NCBI GenBank assembly: GCA_943787265.1
Contig: CALSLT010000037.1
Location: 1-64,000, forward strand
Length of the DNA: 64,000 nt
Reading direction: 5' to 3'
Source of the DNA: an uncultured Planctomycetaceae bacterium
GTDB lineage: Bacteria > Planctomycetota > Planctomycetia > Planctomycetales > Planctomycetaceae
This document shows, in pieces, positions 1 through 9,600 of this stretch. A model generated the notes under the pieces. It ran no database searches and was not told the origin of the DNA. It was given only the letters and a program-made list of their open reading frames with translations. Positions within the stretch are counted from its first letter, which is position 1. The number at the start of each line of letters is the position of its first letter. The translations under genes were made by a program, and so were the position numbers.

Positions 1-320
1 ACAACCTCATTGCGATCGGGCTGCTGCACGACGAGCCACGCGGTCACGGTGATTAGAACAGCCGCGGTGCATGAAACGATTCCCGTTGCTTGAAGTCGTC
101 GCCGCACGACGCCAGAGGCACACGGCTTAATCGCGGCGACATGACTGTTCGGGATGTTGGCCGTTACGGCTTCTCGGAGTTGTTCGTCGCGTGCATTTGC
201 GAGAACGAACTGGCGCATATTTGCAGCGTCGGCATTCAGCCACAGCTCTAACTCTGCAGCCTGCTCATCGGTCAATGAGTCATCAAGATACGCTGCAATG
301 AGTTCGTTGTTTCGACTCAC
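1..320 (-). CDS. FecR-type membrane anti-sigma factor, N-terminal part (cut by window edge)
   Basis: Only the first 106 or so codons are present; the gene runs off the left edge. The GTG start (318-320) overlaps the TGA stop of the sigma gene by four bases (GTGA), so the two are almost certainly co-translated. The visible protein has an acidic helical start (SRNNELIAAYLDDSLTDEQ) of the zinc-less anti-sigma/FecR N-terminal type, then a basic stretch and one membrane segment at about residues 80-98 (ATGIVSCTAAVLITVTAW). In planctomycetes such proteins normally hold the ECF sigma factor at the membrane and continue into FecR and often LamG domains outside; that part is not visible here. The role is inferred from the coupling to the sigma gene and the topology. 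Confidence 0.75.
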   Translation of the reverse strand, partial: MSRNNELIAAYLDDSLTDEQAAELELWLNADAANMRQFVLANARDEQLREAVTANIPNSHVAAIKPCASGVVRRRLQATGIVSCTAAVLITVTAWLVVQQPDRNEV

Positions 321-847
321 GCTGTCGTTCCTTCCGACCGCAACCGTCGTTTAACGCACGCTTGCGGTTGCTCCCGAATTCGCATCATCGAGATTCGCAC
401 CGCTCCGGCCGTTGTTTCAAGACGCTCAGCTATTTGCGGAGCACTTAGTTCGTTGCCGTATCGCATCCGCACGATCTCTCTGGAGCGTGGCGCAAGATGT
501 TCCACACACGCGTGCAACGCAGCCTGTTCGTTACTAATTTCTTCCGTCACGTTTCCCCAGGATTCCGTGAAGGCATCCAGGAGTGCGTCGTTAAATACCA
601 AACGATTGCGTCCTGCATCTCGTCGATGAGCCAGAATCTCGAACTTCGCAACGCCGAGTGCCCACGGCAAAAAAGGTCGACTGGTATCCCATTCGCGAAA
701 TTTGCGTAACAAAATCAAAGCCGTTTCCTGTACGACATCTCTGGCAACGTCAAAGTCACGTACGACCGCGCGTACATAGCCTGTTACAGACGGTTGCGCC
801 TGAGTCCAGAGTCGAGTGAACCGTTCCTGTTCGTCGTGGTCGAGCAT
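317..847 (-). CDS. ECF-family RNA polymerase sigma-70 factor
   Basis: A 176-residue sigma factor. Region 2 is at about residues 8-75 (DVARDVVQETALILLRKF, then WDTSRPFLPWALGVAKFE) and region 4 at about 110-165 (LAPRSREIVRMRYGNELS followed by a helix-turn-helix, APQIAERLETTAGAVRISM). I chose the ATG at 847 because MLDHDEQERFTRLW is the usual beginning of this family; the reading frame stays open 62 codons further up but that stretch looks non-coding. The gene overlaps the downstream anti-sigma gene by 4 bp, so the pair forms a sigma/anti-sigma switch. The 222 bp up to the divergent gene at 1070 must hold its promoter; I recognise no clear box. The target regulon cannot be told. Confidence 0.88.
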   Translation of the reverse strand: MLDHDEQERFTRLWTQAQPSVTGYVRAVVRDFDVARDVVQETALILLRKFREWDTSRPFLPWALGVAKFEILAHRRDAGRNRLVFNDALLDAFTESWGNVTEEISNEQAALHACVEHLAPRSREIVRMRYGNELSAPQIAERLETTAGAVRISMMRIREQPQACVKRRLRSEGTTA

Positions 848-1069
848 GTTTCCGTCCTTACGTCTCCGCCACTTGAGGCAAGTGTTACATAAAAATTGGA
901 GGAAACGTTGAAAGCCGGCAAGGTTCGCGATTGCCTGCCAGTTTGTGGCAATGTGAAGGACGCTGTGCAACTGGTTGCGTCGCCACTGCCGGCAAGCTGC
1001 CTTGTGAGCCGTGTCTCCCGCCGTCAAGATCATTCATTGCCCGCGGACGGCTTCTCGAGAAAAGCTTCA

Positions 1070-2881
1070 ATGCGAAACCAGATGAGGCAAAAGCCCATGT
1101 TCGATTCTATTGTGGGCGGCGGCTGGCCGTTGATCGCTGTTGAACGACAGCGTGGACTGAAACGCCTGATCGTCCTTTGTGGAATGGCGGCTTGTTGTCT
1201 GTTTTTGATCTGTGTTCCCACCAGGGCGGCGTCTGGACGATGGGCTATTCTGGCGGCCCCGGAAGTCGAAGAAAGCGGCCTTAGCGACCTGCTCACTATT
1301 GAACTGTCAAAGTCGGTGGAGCTGGTCGAACGCGAATCACTTCAGCGAGTCATGCGCGAGGTCGAACTTTCACAGATTGCGGCCGCGGACGGTGTAGGCT
1401 TAAGACTCAGAGTGGGCCCTCAGTTCAAGGCTGAGCGGTTGGTTGTGCTTACGGTGGAAAAGTCCGTTCAGCAATCCCCTTATTTGAGGCTGGTCATCTG
1501 TGAGACCGGCCAGGGCACGCGTCTGTTGGTTCATCGCGCAATTTGGCCGACGAATGACCTCGCCTCGATGGCACGGGAGCTAGCCGAAGTGGTTAGCAAC
1601 GTTGATAAGCGGTTTCCGAATGGGGTTCAGCGAATCCTGGGAGTCGGCCCGTTTCTCTCGAAGAATCTGCTCCACCATTACGACTACCTGCAGCACAGCT
1701 ACTCCACTCTGCTGGTGGAAAGCCTGTTGGAGTATCCAGGTCTCGCCGTTCTTGAACTCGATGAGTATCGCGCTCTTGGGCAGGAGTTGAGTCTCAACGG
1801 TGCGAATCTCAAAGGACGCCTGGTCCCGTTGCTGATTGAAGGCGAGTTCGAAGTCGCGGAACAGGGAGTGTTCGTCCCTCCTTTAAAGGCTCGTGTGAGC
1901 GTCACGATTAAGACGGCTGGTGCCGAGCAGCTCTCATTTCCGTCGAAGCGTCAGCCGCTGACCGAGTCAGCGGCCTGGTTGCGTCAGGAGGTGCCACCAT
2001 TACTGCTGCAGTCTGCCTCCAGTCAGAATGGCCAGATCGGAGTCGACGAACAGTTTGCGGCGTTGATCAGTCGAGCTGATGACTTCGCAACAATCGGTCT
2101 GCGTTCCGAGGCGATTGCACTCAGAGAATCGGCACTGCTGATGAAAGACGACTTCATACAGCAGTTGCGTCTTATCGGTGACTATCGTCTGCACGTGAGC
2201 GATACCACAGATCAGAATCGCGTCGCCAGAAATGAGTGGTTGCGTGCTCGGAAACGCACCGTCGAGGAAGTCAGGCGGCATAGCGTCGAACTTGACGACC
2301 GCCTGATTCCGTTGCTGGAACGTTACGGCCAACTGGTCACCCAGCGGATCGCTGCTGGGGATGTCAACATGCTCGAAGGGGGCATTCTGTGGAGCAACGC
2401 GTTTAATCGGATGACCAATGTCAATTCAACTGAGGGCTTTGCCACAGTTCATGATCTGCGGACTGATCTATTCTGGAATAATATCCGTCAACTAAAGAGT
2501 CTCGACACGACAATCCGAGACGGCGATGTGCTGCCGGAAGTCCTGTTCACGCATGGTCTGAGCCGTCGATCGCTGCAGTTGAGTTCGGGCGGGCAGAGTC
2601 TCCGGTGGTCGATGACCGCGATGGTTCGCGTCGACGACATTGAGTCGCACAATACGTTCCTCCGCCGACCATTCAGCTCTAAGAAAATGTTTGACGATAT
2701 AGAACGTTTTCTCCAGGAAGCGGCTCCCTGGCCTGTCGCTCACTTTATCCGGCATGTGTTTCCGAAGAATTCACTGCGGAGTACTTCCGGCGACTATGAC
2801 CTGCTCTGTACACGCAGACCTGTCACGATGGACGAGTTTACTGAGTTCTATAGACGCCTGGCGAAATCGAATGATCGCTGA
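1070..2881 (+). CDS. CsgG-like exported protein
   Basis: A 603-residue protein with an N-terminal membrane or signal segment (residues 31-50, ending CVPTRAA), then a fold beginning RWAILAAPEVEESGLSDLLT with ELVERESLQRVMREVELSQ. This pattern (a 'find the component, rank as error-prone operon' order: strand, E-x-x-GLxDLLTxELS, LVERExLxxVxxELxLS) is that of planctomycete proteins related to the CsgG nucleotide-binding-like domain. The last 350 residues are alpha/beta without a motif I know. The ATG at 1070 is preferred because codons above it read as the antisense of the sigma promoter region; an ATG at 1097 is possible. The stop TGA shares its A with the ATG of the next gene (TGATG), so the two are translationally coupled. 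Function unknown; cell-envelope location is inferred. Confidence 0.7.
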   Translation: MRNQMRQKPMFDSIVGGGWPLIAVERQRGLKRLIVLCGMAACCLFLICVPTRAASGRWAILAAPEVEESGLSDLLTIELSKSVELVERESLQRVMREVELSQIAAADGVGLRLRVGPQFKAERLVVLTVEKSVQQSPYLRLVICETGQGTRLLVHRAIWPTNDLASMARELAEVVSNVDKRFPNGVQRILGVGPFLSKNLLHHYDYLQHSYSTLLVESLLEYPGLAVLELDEYRALGQELSLNGANLKGRLVPLLIEGEFEVAEQGVFVPPLKARVSVTIKTAGAEQLSFPSKRQPLTESAAWLRQEVPPLLLQSASSQNGQIGVDEQFAALISRADDFATIGLRSEAIALRESALLMKDDFIQQLRLIGDYRLHVSDTTDQNRVARNEWLRARKRTVEEVRRHSVELDDRLIPLLERYGQLVTQRIAAGDVNMLEGGILWSNAFNRMTNVNSTEGFATVHDLRTDLFWNNIRQLKSLDTTIRDGDVLPEVLFTHGLSRRSLQLSSGGQSLRWSMTAMVRVDDIESHNTFLRRPFSSKKMFDDIERFLQEAAPWPVAHFIRHVFPKNSLRSTSGDYDLLCTRRPVTMDEFTEFYRRLAKSNDR

Positions 2882-4287
2882 TGAAGTTCTACGGCCGAGT
2901 AGGTTTGCTTGGGCGGAAGCTGCATCCGGAACTGGATCAGCCGCAAAAGTTGCTTGATCAATCCGTTCTCGATGAGTTTTCAGCCGTCCGTGCTGACCTG
3001 CATGAATACTGCGAACAAAATCCGCAGACCTGGGATGCGGGAGTCTATGCGGACGGTCTTTTGACGCAGGCCGAGGGGATCGTCAGGTTGGGGCGGAACC
3101 CCTGGCGGCGTCAGTACAACGCGCGGCAGACGAAACTGGCCGCAAGTATTCGGGACAACGCGCAGACCGTGCCAGTTCTGCAGCGAGCAGGCTCGTCAAA
3201 AATCCGGTTTGTTCCCGTGCCAGAATTTGTGGCGAAATGGGATGCGATGGTGCCGTGCGGTCCTTCACTGGACGCCGTGTTTACTGACTTCGAGCTTTCG
3301 TTGATGGATCAGCCAGGCCAACTGCGTTCGATTCTAAAAACTGACGTGAGGCTCCGAGATTACATCCAGAAAGTGCATTGGGATGGCCGCTGGATCTGGG
3401 TCACGACGCGACGGTCAGGGCTGCGTGTGTTCGAGCCGTCTGGTCGACTCGTTGGGCATCTGCCGATGACAAAATCTGCGAGGGATGACGCCGCGAATCT
3501 GCCATTGGGAACTGCAGCTCTGCCGCCAGCGCATTCTGAATCTTCCCGTCCATCGAGCTATCGATACATGTTTGCATGTTCGCCAGCGTCAGACTTTCCC
3601 GCGTTTCGAATCTGCCCGGTTGGAGACGGGAGGTGCATAGCGGTCGGACAGTTCGGAGCACGCCAACGATCGTGGATTTGCTCTTTAAGGCTTAATGAGT
3701 CTGGCGAGTGGTCGGTCAAACTCGTTCACCAAGGGGTGAAGATTGCGACAGCCGACCTGGAACCAATGATGACCGACGCAAGTTACGCGTTTCGGCCCAG
3801 TTGGATAGCTCCATTTGAATCGTCCGCTCCGGGGCAGAATCGTGCAGTCGTTATCGGTCGAGCGTGGTACGGACTCGCCAGCAGCTTGCTCACTCCTCTG
3901 GTAGTTGATCTCGAAACTGAGCAGGTCTCTTTCTTGACGGTGCCGTTTCAACTGCACTGGTCGGGGTTTAGCCATATCCCAACCATTGAGCACAAGCTTG
4001 TGTATCGCCCTTCTAACGTACAGGAGTCGCTGACGCAGAGATCTCTTAACAAGTCCAATGCGAATCCAGATTGGTTGTGGATGGCACCATCGACGCAGCT
4101 CGTTCCGACATCTCGAGCCTGGTATCGGCTGCACAGCGATCCTGTAACGATTGAAAACCTGGCCTTCGACGATTCGGCTGGACAGATGCCGTATGTGCTC
4201 TTCGCGACGTCATCACATTTTGGTCCGGTTGCCTGGCGTCCCGACGGTCAACTCTCACGGGTGGTGATCGAAGAAGTTGCTGAGTAG
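2881..4287 (+). CDS. hypothetical protein, coupled to the CsgG-like gene, propeller-like
   Basis: A 468-residue protein whose ATG overlaps the preceding stop by one base. No signal peptide is visible, so it may act in the cytoplasm, or it may be the continuation of the upstream protein after an old split. The middle carries propeller-like strands (VHWDGRWIWVTTRRSGLRVF, 'GRCIAVGQFG', 'RAVVIGRAWYGLASSLLTPL'), suggesting a WD40/YVTN-type beta-propeller reading out a state; no catalytic motif is seen. The first 110 residues are helical. I do not recognise the family. The coupling and shared strand suggest a two-gene operon with 1070-2881. Confidence 0.6.
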   Translation: MKFYGRVGLLGRKLHPELDQPQKLLDQSVLDEFSAVRADLHEYCEQNPQTWDAGVYADGLLTQAEGIVRLGRNPWRRQYNARQTKLAASIRDNAQTVPVLQRAGSSKIRFVPVPEFVAKWDAMVPCGPSLDAVFTDFELSLMDQPGQLRSILKTDVRLRDYIQKVHWDGRWIWVTTRRSGLRVFEPSGRLVGHLPMTKSARDDAANLPLGTAALPPAHSESSRPSSYRYMFACSPASDFPAFRICPVGDGRCIAVGQFGARQRSWICSLRLNESGEWSVKLVHQGVKIATADLEPMMTDASYAFRPSWIAPFESSAPGQNRAVVIGRAWYGLASSLLTPLVVDLETEQVSFLTVPFQLHWSGFSHIPTIEHKLVYRPSNVQESLTQRSLNKSNANPDWLWMAPSTQLVPTSRAWYRLHSDPVTIENLAFDDSAGQMPYVLFATSSHFGPVAWRPDGQLSRVVIEEVAE

Positions 4288-4361
4288 CCCGAATCAAAGT
4301 TCCGATCAGATCACTACGTTTGCCACACCAGAACCTGGTAAATGTGCTGCGTGCCGGCGAT

Positions 4362-5471
4362 TCAGTTGCTTCGATGTTGAAGGTGAAACGGCAGTTGGAG
4401 TTTTGGCCGCACGCCGTCCTTCTTCGTGAGGTCGGTATCGAAGATTCGTACCGGTGTGTTGCCGGCGAGGTCCTCGAGGATGGGAGCCACAGTCAGCTTA
4501 TGTTCGGCGCTAGGCCAGGGATCTGTTGGCGTCAATAACGCAACGGATTCATGATTCTGCAGAGTCACGCAGCAACTGACTTGCTGTCCTTGTAGCGTGC
4601 GGACTTCGATACAACGCTGCGCGAGTGCGTGGTCAAGAGGCTCGCCGAATCCAATTCGAAGCGGAGTTCGACTTCCTACTTGTGGCAGACTTAGCTTCCA
4701 CTTCTGCGGGAGCGGGCGGGAGCGATCATCCGGGACAGTGCGAAACTCCTTTTGATATTCGGCCTCAAGTGGTTGCCCATTCTGAGATTGCACACTTTGT
4801 TCGATCAGCAGTGTGTACTTGCGAGCGGGATGCAGGACTGGACCGAAGTCTTCGCGAAGGTTGACTCCCTGTTTCACACGACCGGGATGGATCCACAATG
4901 TGAATCTGCTGGCGTCCTCAGTCCAGAGTTCCGTCCGGCGCCACGGATCACGAACCTTCTTACCTTCCTCATCCAGTAAATGGATGCGTTCGAAGATGGC
5001 TCGCCCTTCTCGCATCGGCCGCGAAAAGTGGATGTAGAATTTGAGCGAATTCGCCGGAAGCGTGTCTGTAGACGGAAAGACGGAAGTGACCTTCGCCATG
5101 CGCTGGTGCGGTGAACGTGGGACGCGATGATTGACGGTCAAGTTATTGCCCGATGTTGAGTGCAACCTTGCTATATAAGTAGAGCCGGCCGTTAGCCGAA
5201 ATCGCGGAGTGAATGTCAGTTGCGAACCCTGGCGTTGGTAGTCACCCAGCATGGAACTGCCTGGTTTGCCCTCCGCGTCAAGGAGCGAAAACGTCAACAC
5301 TCTTCGGCCAGCCTTGCGCGATATCGATTCCGCCGGAAGCTCGGCAACCTGATCGGCGGACAGCTCCACGATGACGCGAACGCGGAGTGAATCGTCGGCC
5401 CCCGGGACCACCTTCAACGAAGGAGTGCCTCCCAACAGAGCTGCCATTATTGCCAGCGAAACAGACGACAT
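4362..5471 (-). CDS. secreted protein with bacterial Ig-like domains
   Basis: A 369-residue protein starting with a short signal-like segment (MSSVSLAIMAALLGG). The central part contains the Ig-like 'Big_5' phrase FPSTDTLPANSLKFYIHFSR-PM, which in planctomycetes marks a secreted two-domain Ig-like protein. A second copy-like segment follows (RTPLRIGFGEPLDHALAQRC, then LTPTDPWPSAEHKLTVAP). No enzyme motif is seen. It is the last gene of the six-gene minus-strand run, 32 bp after the 5504-6631 gene. It converges with the gene ending at 4287, leaving a 74-bp gap without an obvious terminator. Probably a cell-surface binding or scaffold protein; function is inferred only from the fold. Confidence 0.68.
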   Translation of the reverse strand: MSSVSLAIMAALLGGTPSLKVVPGADDSLRVRVIVELSADQVAELPAESISRKAGRRVLTFSLLDAEGKPGSSMLGDYQRQGSQLTFTPRFRLTAGSTYIARLHSTSGNNLTVNHRVPRSPHQRMAKVTSVFPSTDTLPANSLKFYIHFSRPMREGRAIFERIHLLDEEGKKVRDPWRRTELWTEDASRFTLWIHPGRVKQGVNLREDFGPVLHPARKYTLLIEQSVQSQNGQPLEAEYQKEFRTVPDDRSRPLPQKWKLSLPQVGSRTPLRIGFGEPLDHALAQRCIEVRTLQGQQVSCCVTLQNHESVALLTPTDPWPSAEHKLTVAPILEDLAGNTPVRIFDTDLTKKDGVRPKLQLPFHLQHRSN

Positions 5472-5503
5472 GGCGTGTTCTCAACAGTGAACTCGGCAGT
5501 TGA

Positions 5504-6631
5504 CTACGGAAGTTGCAATGCTTCGAGGTCGAAGCCGTTGTCGGTTTTTCGCAGAACGACCGCGTGTGTCTCGTTGAGGCGATCCATCTGTGTCACCCCG
5601 TGAAACGATTCGATCATCTGGATTCTGTCGGTCGCCGGTTTCGAGCCAGCCAGTCGCCGCTGAGCTTTCTCGTCGACATTGTCGCTTTCCGAAAGCAATG
5701 ATTGTTCAAATCGAACGGTCCAGTAAGGGCTCGGTCCGAATGGTCTTTTTGCATGATGAAAACGGAAAGTGTTTGCAAGGACGTATGACTTGCCGTCTTT
5801 CTCGTAGAGGAGCATATCCAGCGGTCGATTGCCCGAGCCGAGTTCAATCACGCTGGTGCCAGTCACCAGGGCACCTTCCTTCAGTGAGTCCAACGGGTAC
5901 TTGACGACGGGTGTGCAACTGAAAGCTCCGACAATCCAGGTCTTTCCGTTTTCTCGCATTGGCAAGACGACGCTCATGGGAGCTTTCGTTTCCCATTTGC
6001 GGTGTGAAACGTGGTAGGTCTTCGCGCTGTACGACGACGACACGGCTTCGTGAGAAAGCGGAGCGTAGATACTGAATATCTTTGACGAGAATGACTCATT
6101 GCTTCGTCCCGCCGCGACGATCCGGTCATCCGCCCAGGCGACATCGGTGATGGCGCTGACCTTTGCCTTATCACCCGCTGACAATGGCAAGCGTGCATAG
6201 GTCACGTCCTTCAGGGAGAACTCATCAATCTCTCCGGCACCGTCGAGAGTCAACACTGCATACTTCCTGTCCGCCTGATGGCGGACGGCGAAATAGACTC
6301 TGCCTGATGCGGGATTAACGGTCAGGTCAACAATTTCGATTCCCTTTGCAGTTGTTCCCATACTGGCTGCCAGCTTCGCAGCAATGCCTGCGATGTTTGC
6401 CTTCGGCTGTGGAACGGCGGTCGTATCGCCGGTCTTAACGGCCAGAATTTGCGATCCAGCTCCGTCGCCGATCAACAGCACTCCGTCCGGGGCGAATTCA
6501 AGCACGTTGATCGACTTCACGACGGGACTTCCGGTCACCGTTTTCTGCAGCACTTCCGCCGTTTCTGCACGCGCCGCACCAACGATTAACAACAAGGCTG
6601 CGAGCAACAGTTTCCCAGGTTTCAACATCAT
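5504..6631 (-). CDS. secreted propeller-like protein of unknown function
   Basis: A 375-residue protein with a clear signal peptide (MLKPGKLLLAALLLIVGAAR, cleavage near ARAETA). The rest reads as repeated blades: SINVLEFAPDGVLLIGDGAG, then GIEIVDLTVNPASGRVYFA, VSAITDVAWADDRIVAAGRS and KTWIVGAFSCTPVVKYPLDS. This resembles SMP-30/YVTN-like propellers, which often bind sugars or act as lactonases, but I see no complete metal-site signature. ATG at 6628 (one codon in) is an alternative start. It lies 47 bp after the PQQ-like gene and 32 bp before the Ig-like gene, so it is probably transcribed with both. Confidence 0.65.
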   Translation of the reverse strand: MMLKPGKLLLAALLLIVGAARAETAEVLQKTVTGSPVVKSINVLEFAPDGVLLIGDGAGSQILAVKTGDTTAVPQPKANIAGIAAKLAASMGTTAKGIEIVDLTVNPASGRVYFAVRHQADRKYAVLTLDGAGEIDEFSLKDVTYARLPLSAGDKAKVSAITDVAWADDRIVAAGRSNESFSSKIFSIYAPLSHEAVSSSYSAKTYHVSHRKWETKAPMSVVLPMRENGKTWIVGAFSCTPVVKYPLDSLKEGALVTGTSVIELGSGNRPLDMLLYEKDGKSYVLANTFRFHHAKRPFGPSPYWTVRFEQSLLSESDNVDEKAQRRLAGSKPATDRIQMIESFHGVTQMDRLNETHAVVLRKTDNGFDLEALQLP

Positions 6632-6678
6632 GGCGAAGACTCCTTAAACGACTTTGTGATAGATGCCCGGCGGCGACT

Positions 6679-9600
6679 TCACTCTCCGATGCAGATCAGT
6701 TCGCCGGTTTGAGTGGTGAGGAACAGTTTCTTCTCGGCGATTGCCAGTCCGTCCCAGGCAGGTGTTGGCACCTGAGCATTCCGCAAGACATAGCCATCAG
6801 ATGTGGACAACATCTTCAGGCGACCGTCCTGATGAACGACATAAAGTCTGTCGTCCGAAGCCAGCGCCATGCCGTGGACTTGATTGTGTAGTTGCGTGCC
6901 TCGTTTGGGTTCTTCCTTTTTTACCGCCGGGTCAGCAAACGGGTCTTTCGTCCATTTTGCGCCCTCGGCGATCCGATAGGTTCGGTAAGGCTTTCCGTCG
7001 GCTCTTATTGTTTGCATGGCCTTCCAGCCAGTGATCCACTTACTGTCGAATTCCTCACCCTTGTCCAGGTCGAAGTCTCGGCGAAAGACGTCGGTAGTCC
7101 CGTTGAGCGAGCTGAAGACGTTGTCATCACGGAACGCGATGAGCGGTCGCCTGGGAGCCTCGCCACCAAATCGATGTTGATGTCTCGCTCCGTAAGTCCA
7201 CGAGCCGCGTGGAATCCAGACTTCACCGGCTCCGGTATTGAGCTTCGCGAACGCGTTCCACTTGTCGACGGAAACGTCTTTGCCATCGGGGGTCAGAATC
7301 CAGCGTGACATCGCGACTCCGTCGCCCTCGGCGTGGAGGATGTCGAACGGATCAAATTCAAGTCCCGAGTTTTCGTAAAAGCCTTTCTGCGGCACGGTGT
7401 CGATTCGTTTGACCCAGTGGCGATCTCCCGTCGCGGGATTGACGGCGAAGACCAGAATTCCACCATCCGCCAGCGGCTGACGTCCAGCGGCAAAGTAGGC
7501 GACGTCGTCCATCACCAGGACTGCTCCGGGCACGGGCCAGGGTGATTCGACCTGGCCGTAAGCGACTATCCGTTCGTCGGTTGGTGCGGCGCGCAAACGC
7601 CAGACCAGTTCTCCGGTGTCTGCTCGCAAGGCATGTACCCACCCAGTCGCCGAACCAAACAGACAGAGGCCACGATAAATCGCTGGCGGTGTGTCGAGTC
7701 GGCCGTTCGCGGTGAATCGCCACTGCACCTCGCCGGATGACGTGTCGATGGCGATGAGTTCGTGAGCGTTGGGGCGAGTGACGTACGCTATTCCGTTTGC
7801 GATCGTCGGAGCACTGAGCGGCGCTTTGATAACCGGGTTGTCTTTCCAGTCGTGAAGAATCGGTCCGGACAAGCTGGCGACGGATTCCGCTTTGGGATTC
7901 AGCGAGACGCTCCACTGTGTTTTCAACAGCTCGGGGCCGGGCGTTTCAGAGCTGCTGCTGCGCCAACGGTCGTGGCGGTACAAGGGCCAATCGTGTTTCT
8001 GAGGATCGGCGGCGTCAGGATCGAACTGTGCCGGCCCTTTCTCGTGGATAAACTCGATTTTTTCCGGAGGCAGATGCGCCGCCGAATGTTTCTTCGATGC
8101 CGGCGCCATAGCGACAAAGCCACGGAGCATGGGCCAGCATGTGCAATGTTTCGGAGTCGTGTAAACCAGTCCGTTGGCGGGAACCCAGCCGTTCTCACGG
8201 GAGCAATTCGCCTTGGTAATGCGGTTCGCGATGGTTTCGCCGGTCTTCAGGTTGGTCATGTCCAACTCGCCTGCGAACATGAAGTTAGCAGTGGCGACGG
8301 GCGGAAAGCAGTGTGTCAATCCAGCTGGGTACGTAACCCGTGTCTTGCCTGTGAAGGGATCGAGTGCCGAAATTTGAACAGGCACGCGCTCACGTTTTGT
8401 TTTGTCAGCAGTGTTGACTTTGCCTCCGTGCAGAATCCAGAGGTCATCTTCGAGGAACATCGCCCGGGCCTGACGTCGGTGATTCATCCCCGGTGCGTAG
8501 TGCTTCGACCATTGATGCTCGCCAGTTTCGGCCGAGACGACGTGAATGCCGTTGCCCTCATCGTCGTCGTTGAAAGTCGATACCTCAAAAACCAGTTGCC
8601 CTTTAGCAAGGACAGTCCGAGTCGTTCGCGACAGCCAGGTGAAGTCGGTGCGATGCCATTTGACCTTGCCGGACTGCGCATCAACGGCGACGATTTCGGC
8701 TTTGTCGCCGCGGCGCAGTCGTCCTTGAATGAAAGTTGTGACGTTGCCGTCGGTGATCACGTTCCTTGAGTCTGCGGCTGCAACTTTCCAAAGTTCTTTG
8801 CCACTTGCCGGAGCGAATGCTCTTACGGATTCGGCGTCGGCAGCGATGACTCGGTCGCCGGCGTGAATGAGCGTTGTTGGCTTGACCAGGTCGCCGAGTT
8901 CGACGGCAACCTCGCCGGTCGCAGCATGCAACGCGACGGGCCGATCCTTGAGGACCGCAAACAGCAGTTTGTCTGAGGCGACCGGACGTGCTCCCTTACT
9001 GTCGAGTTTTGGCAACATGAATTCGTTCGGATTGTTCTCACCCTTTGTCCTTAAGTCACGATGCCAGAGTCGGAGTCCGTTAAAACTGTCTCGTGCAAGG
9101 ATGCGACCGTAAAAGTTTCTCCCGCCCGCTGTCACCATGCCCTCGACTTCGGATGTGGCGGCTGCGACCCATCTCACTCGGTCAGGTGGGCCGACCAGTG
9201 TGTCCTGGGAAACTGCATTTCCGTCGGCGGCATGCCGAGGGTGAGACCACACATCCATCGCCCGTGGCCACGGTTTGTGTGCAATCAGCACTGAGTCGAC
9301 GTCTGAGACAGTTGCAATCCAACCCGCCGGCAGGTCCGATCGTTTCAGGACTTCTTCATTGGTGATGACAACGCAGCCGCCGGGAGCGAGCACTCGGTTC
9401 AGCTCTTTGGCCGGAACCGAGTAGTCCTGCACAATGATCAGATTGGCCAGGTTTTCGGCGTAAGGAAGGCGATCCTGGCCGCGTGCCTGTTCGGCCCAAG
9501 CCAGCCCGTAGTGACCATTCTTGCGGAATCGCTCGCGTGCTGACTGTACTTTACTGGCGTCCGGATCCAGAACGTGGATCAGGTAGCGGCCGGTGAGACT

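Noticed and set aside
7762..8769. 335-codon plus-strand open frame inside the PQQ-like gene
   Set aside because: Antisense to a clearly coding gene with signal peptide and blade repeats; no family resemblance, no ribosome site. A by-product of codon bias.
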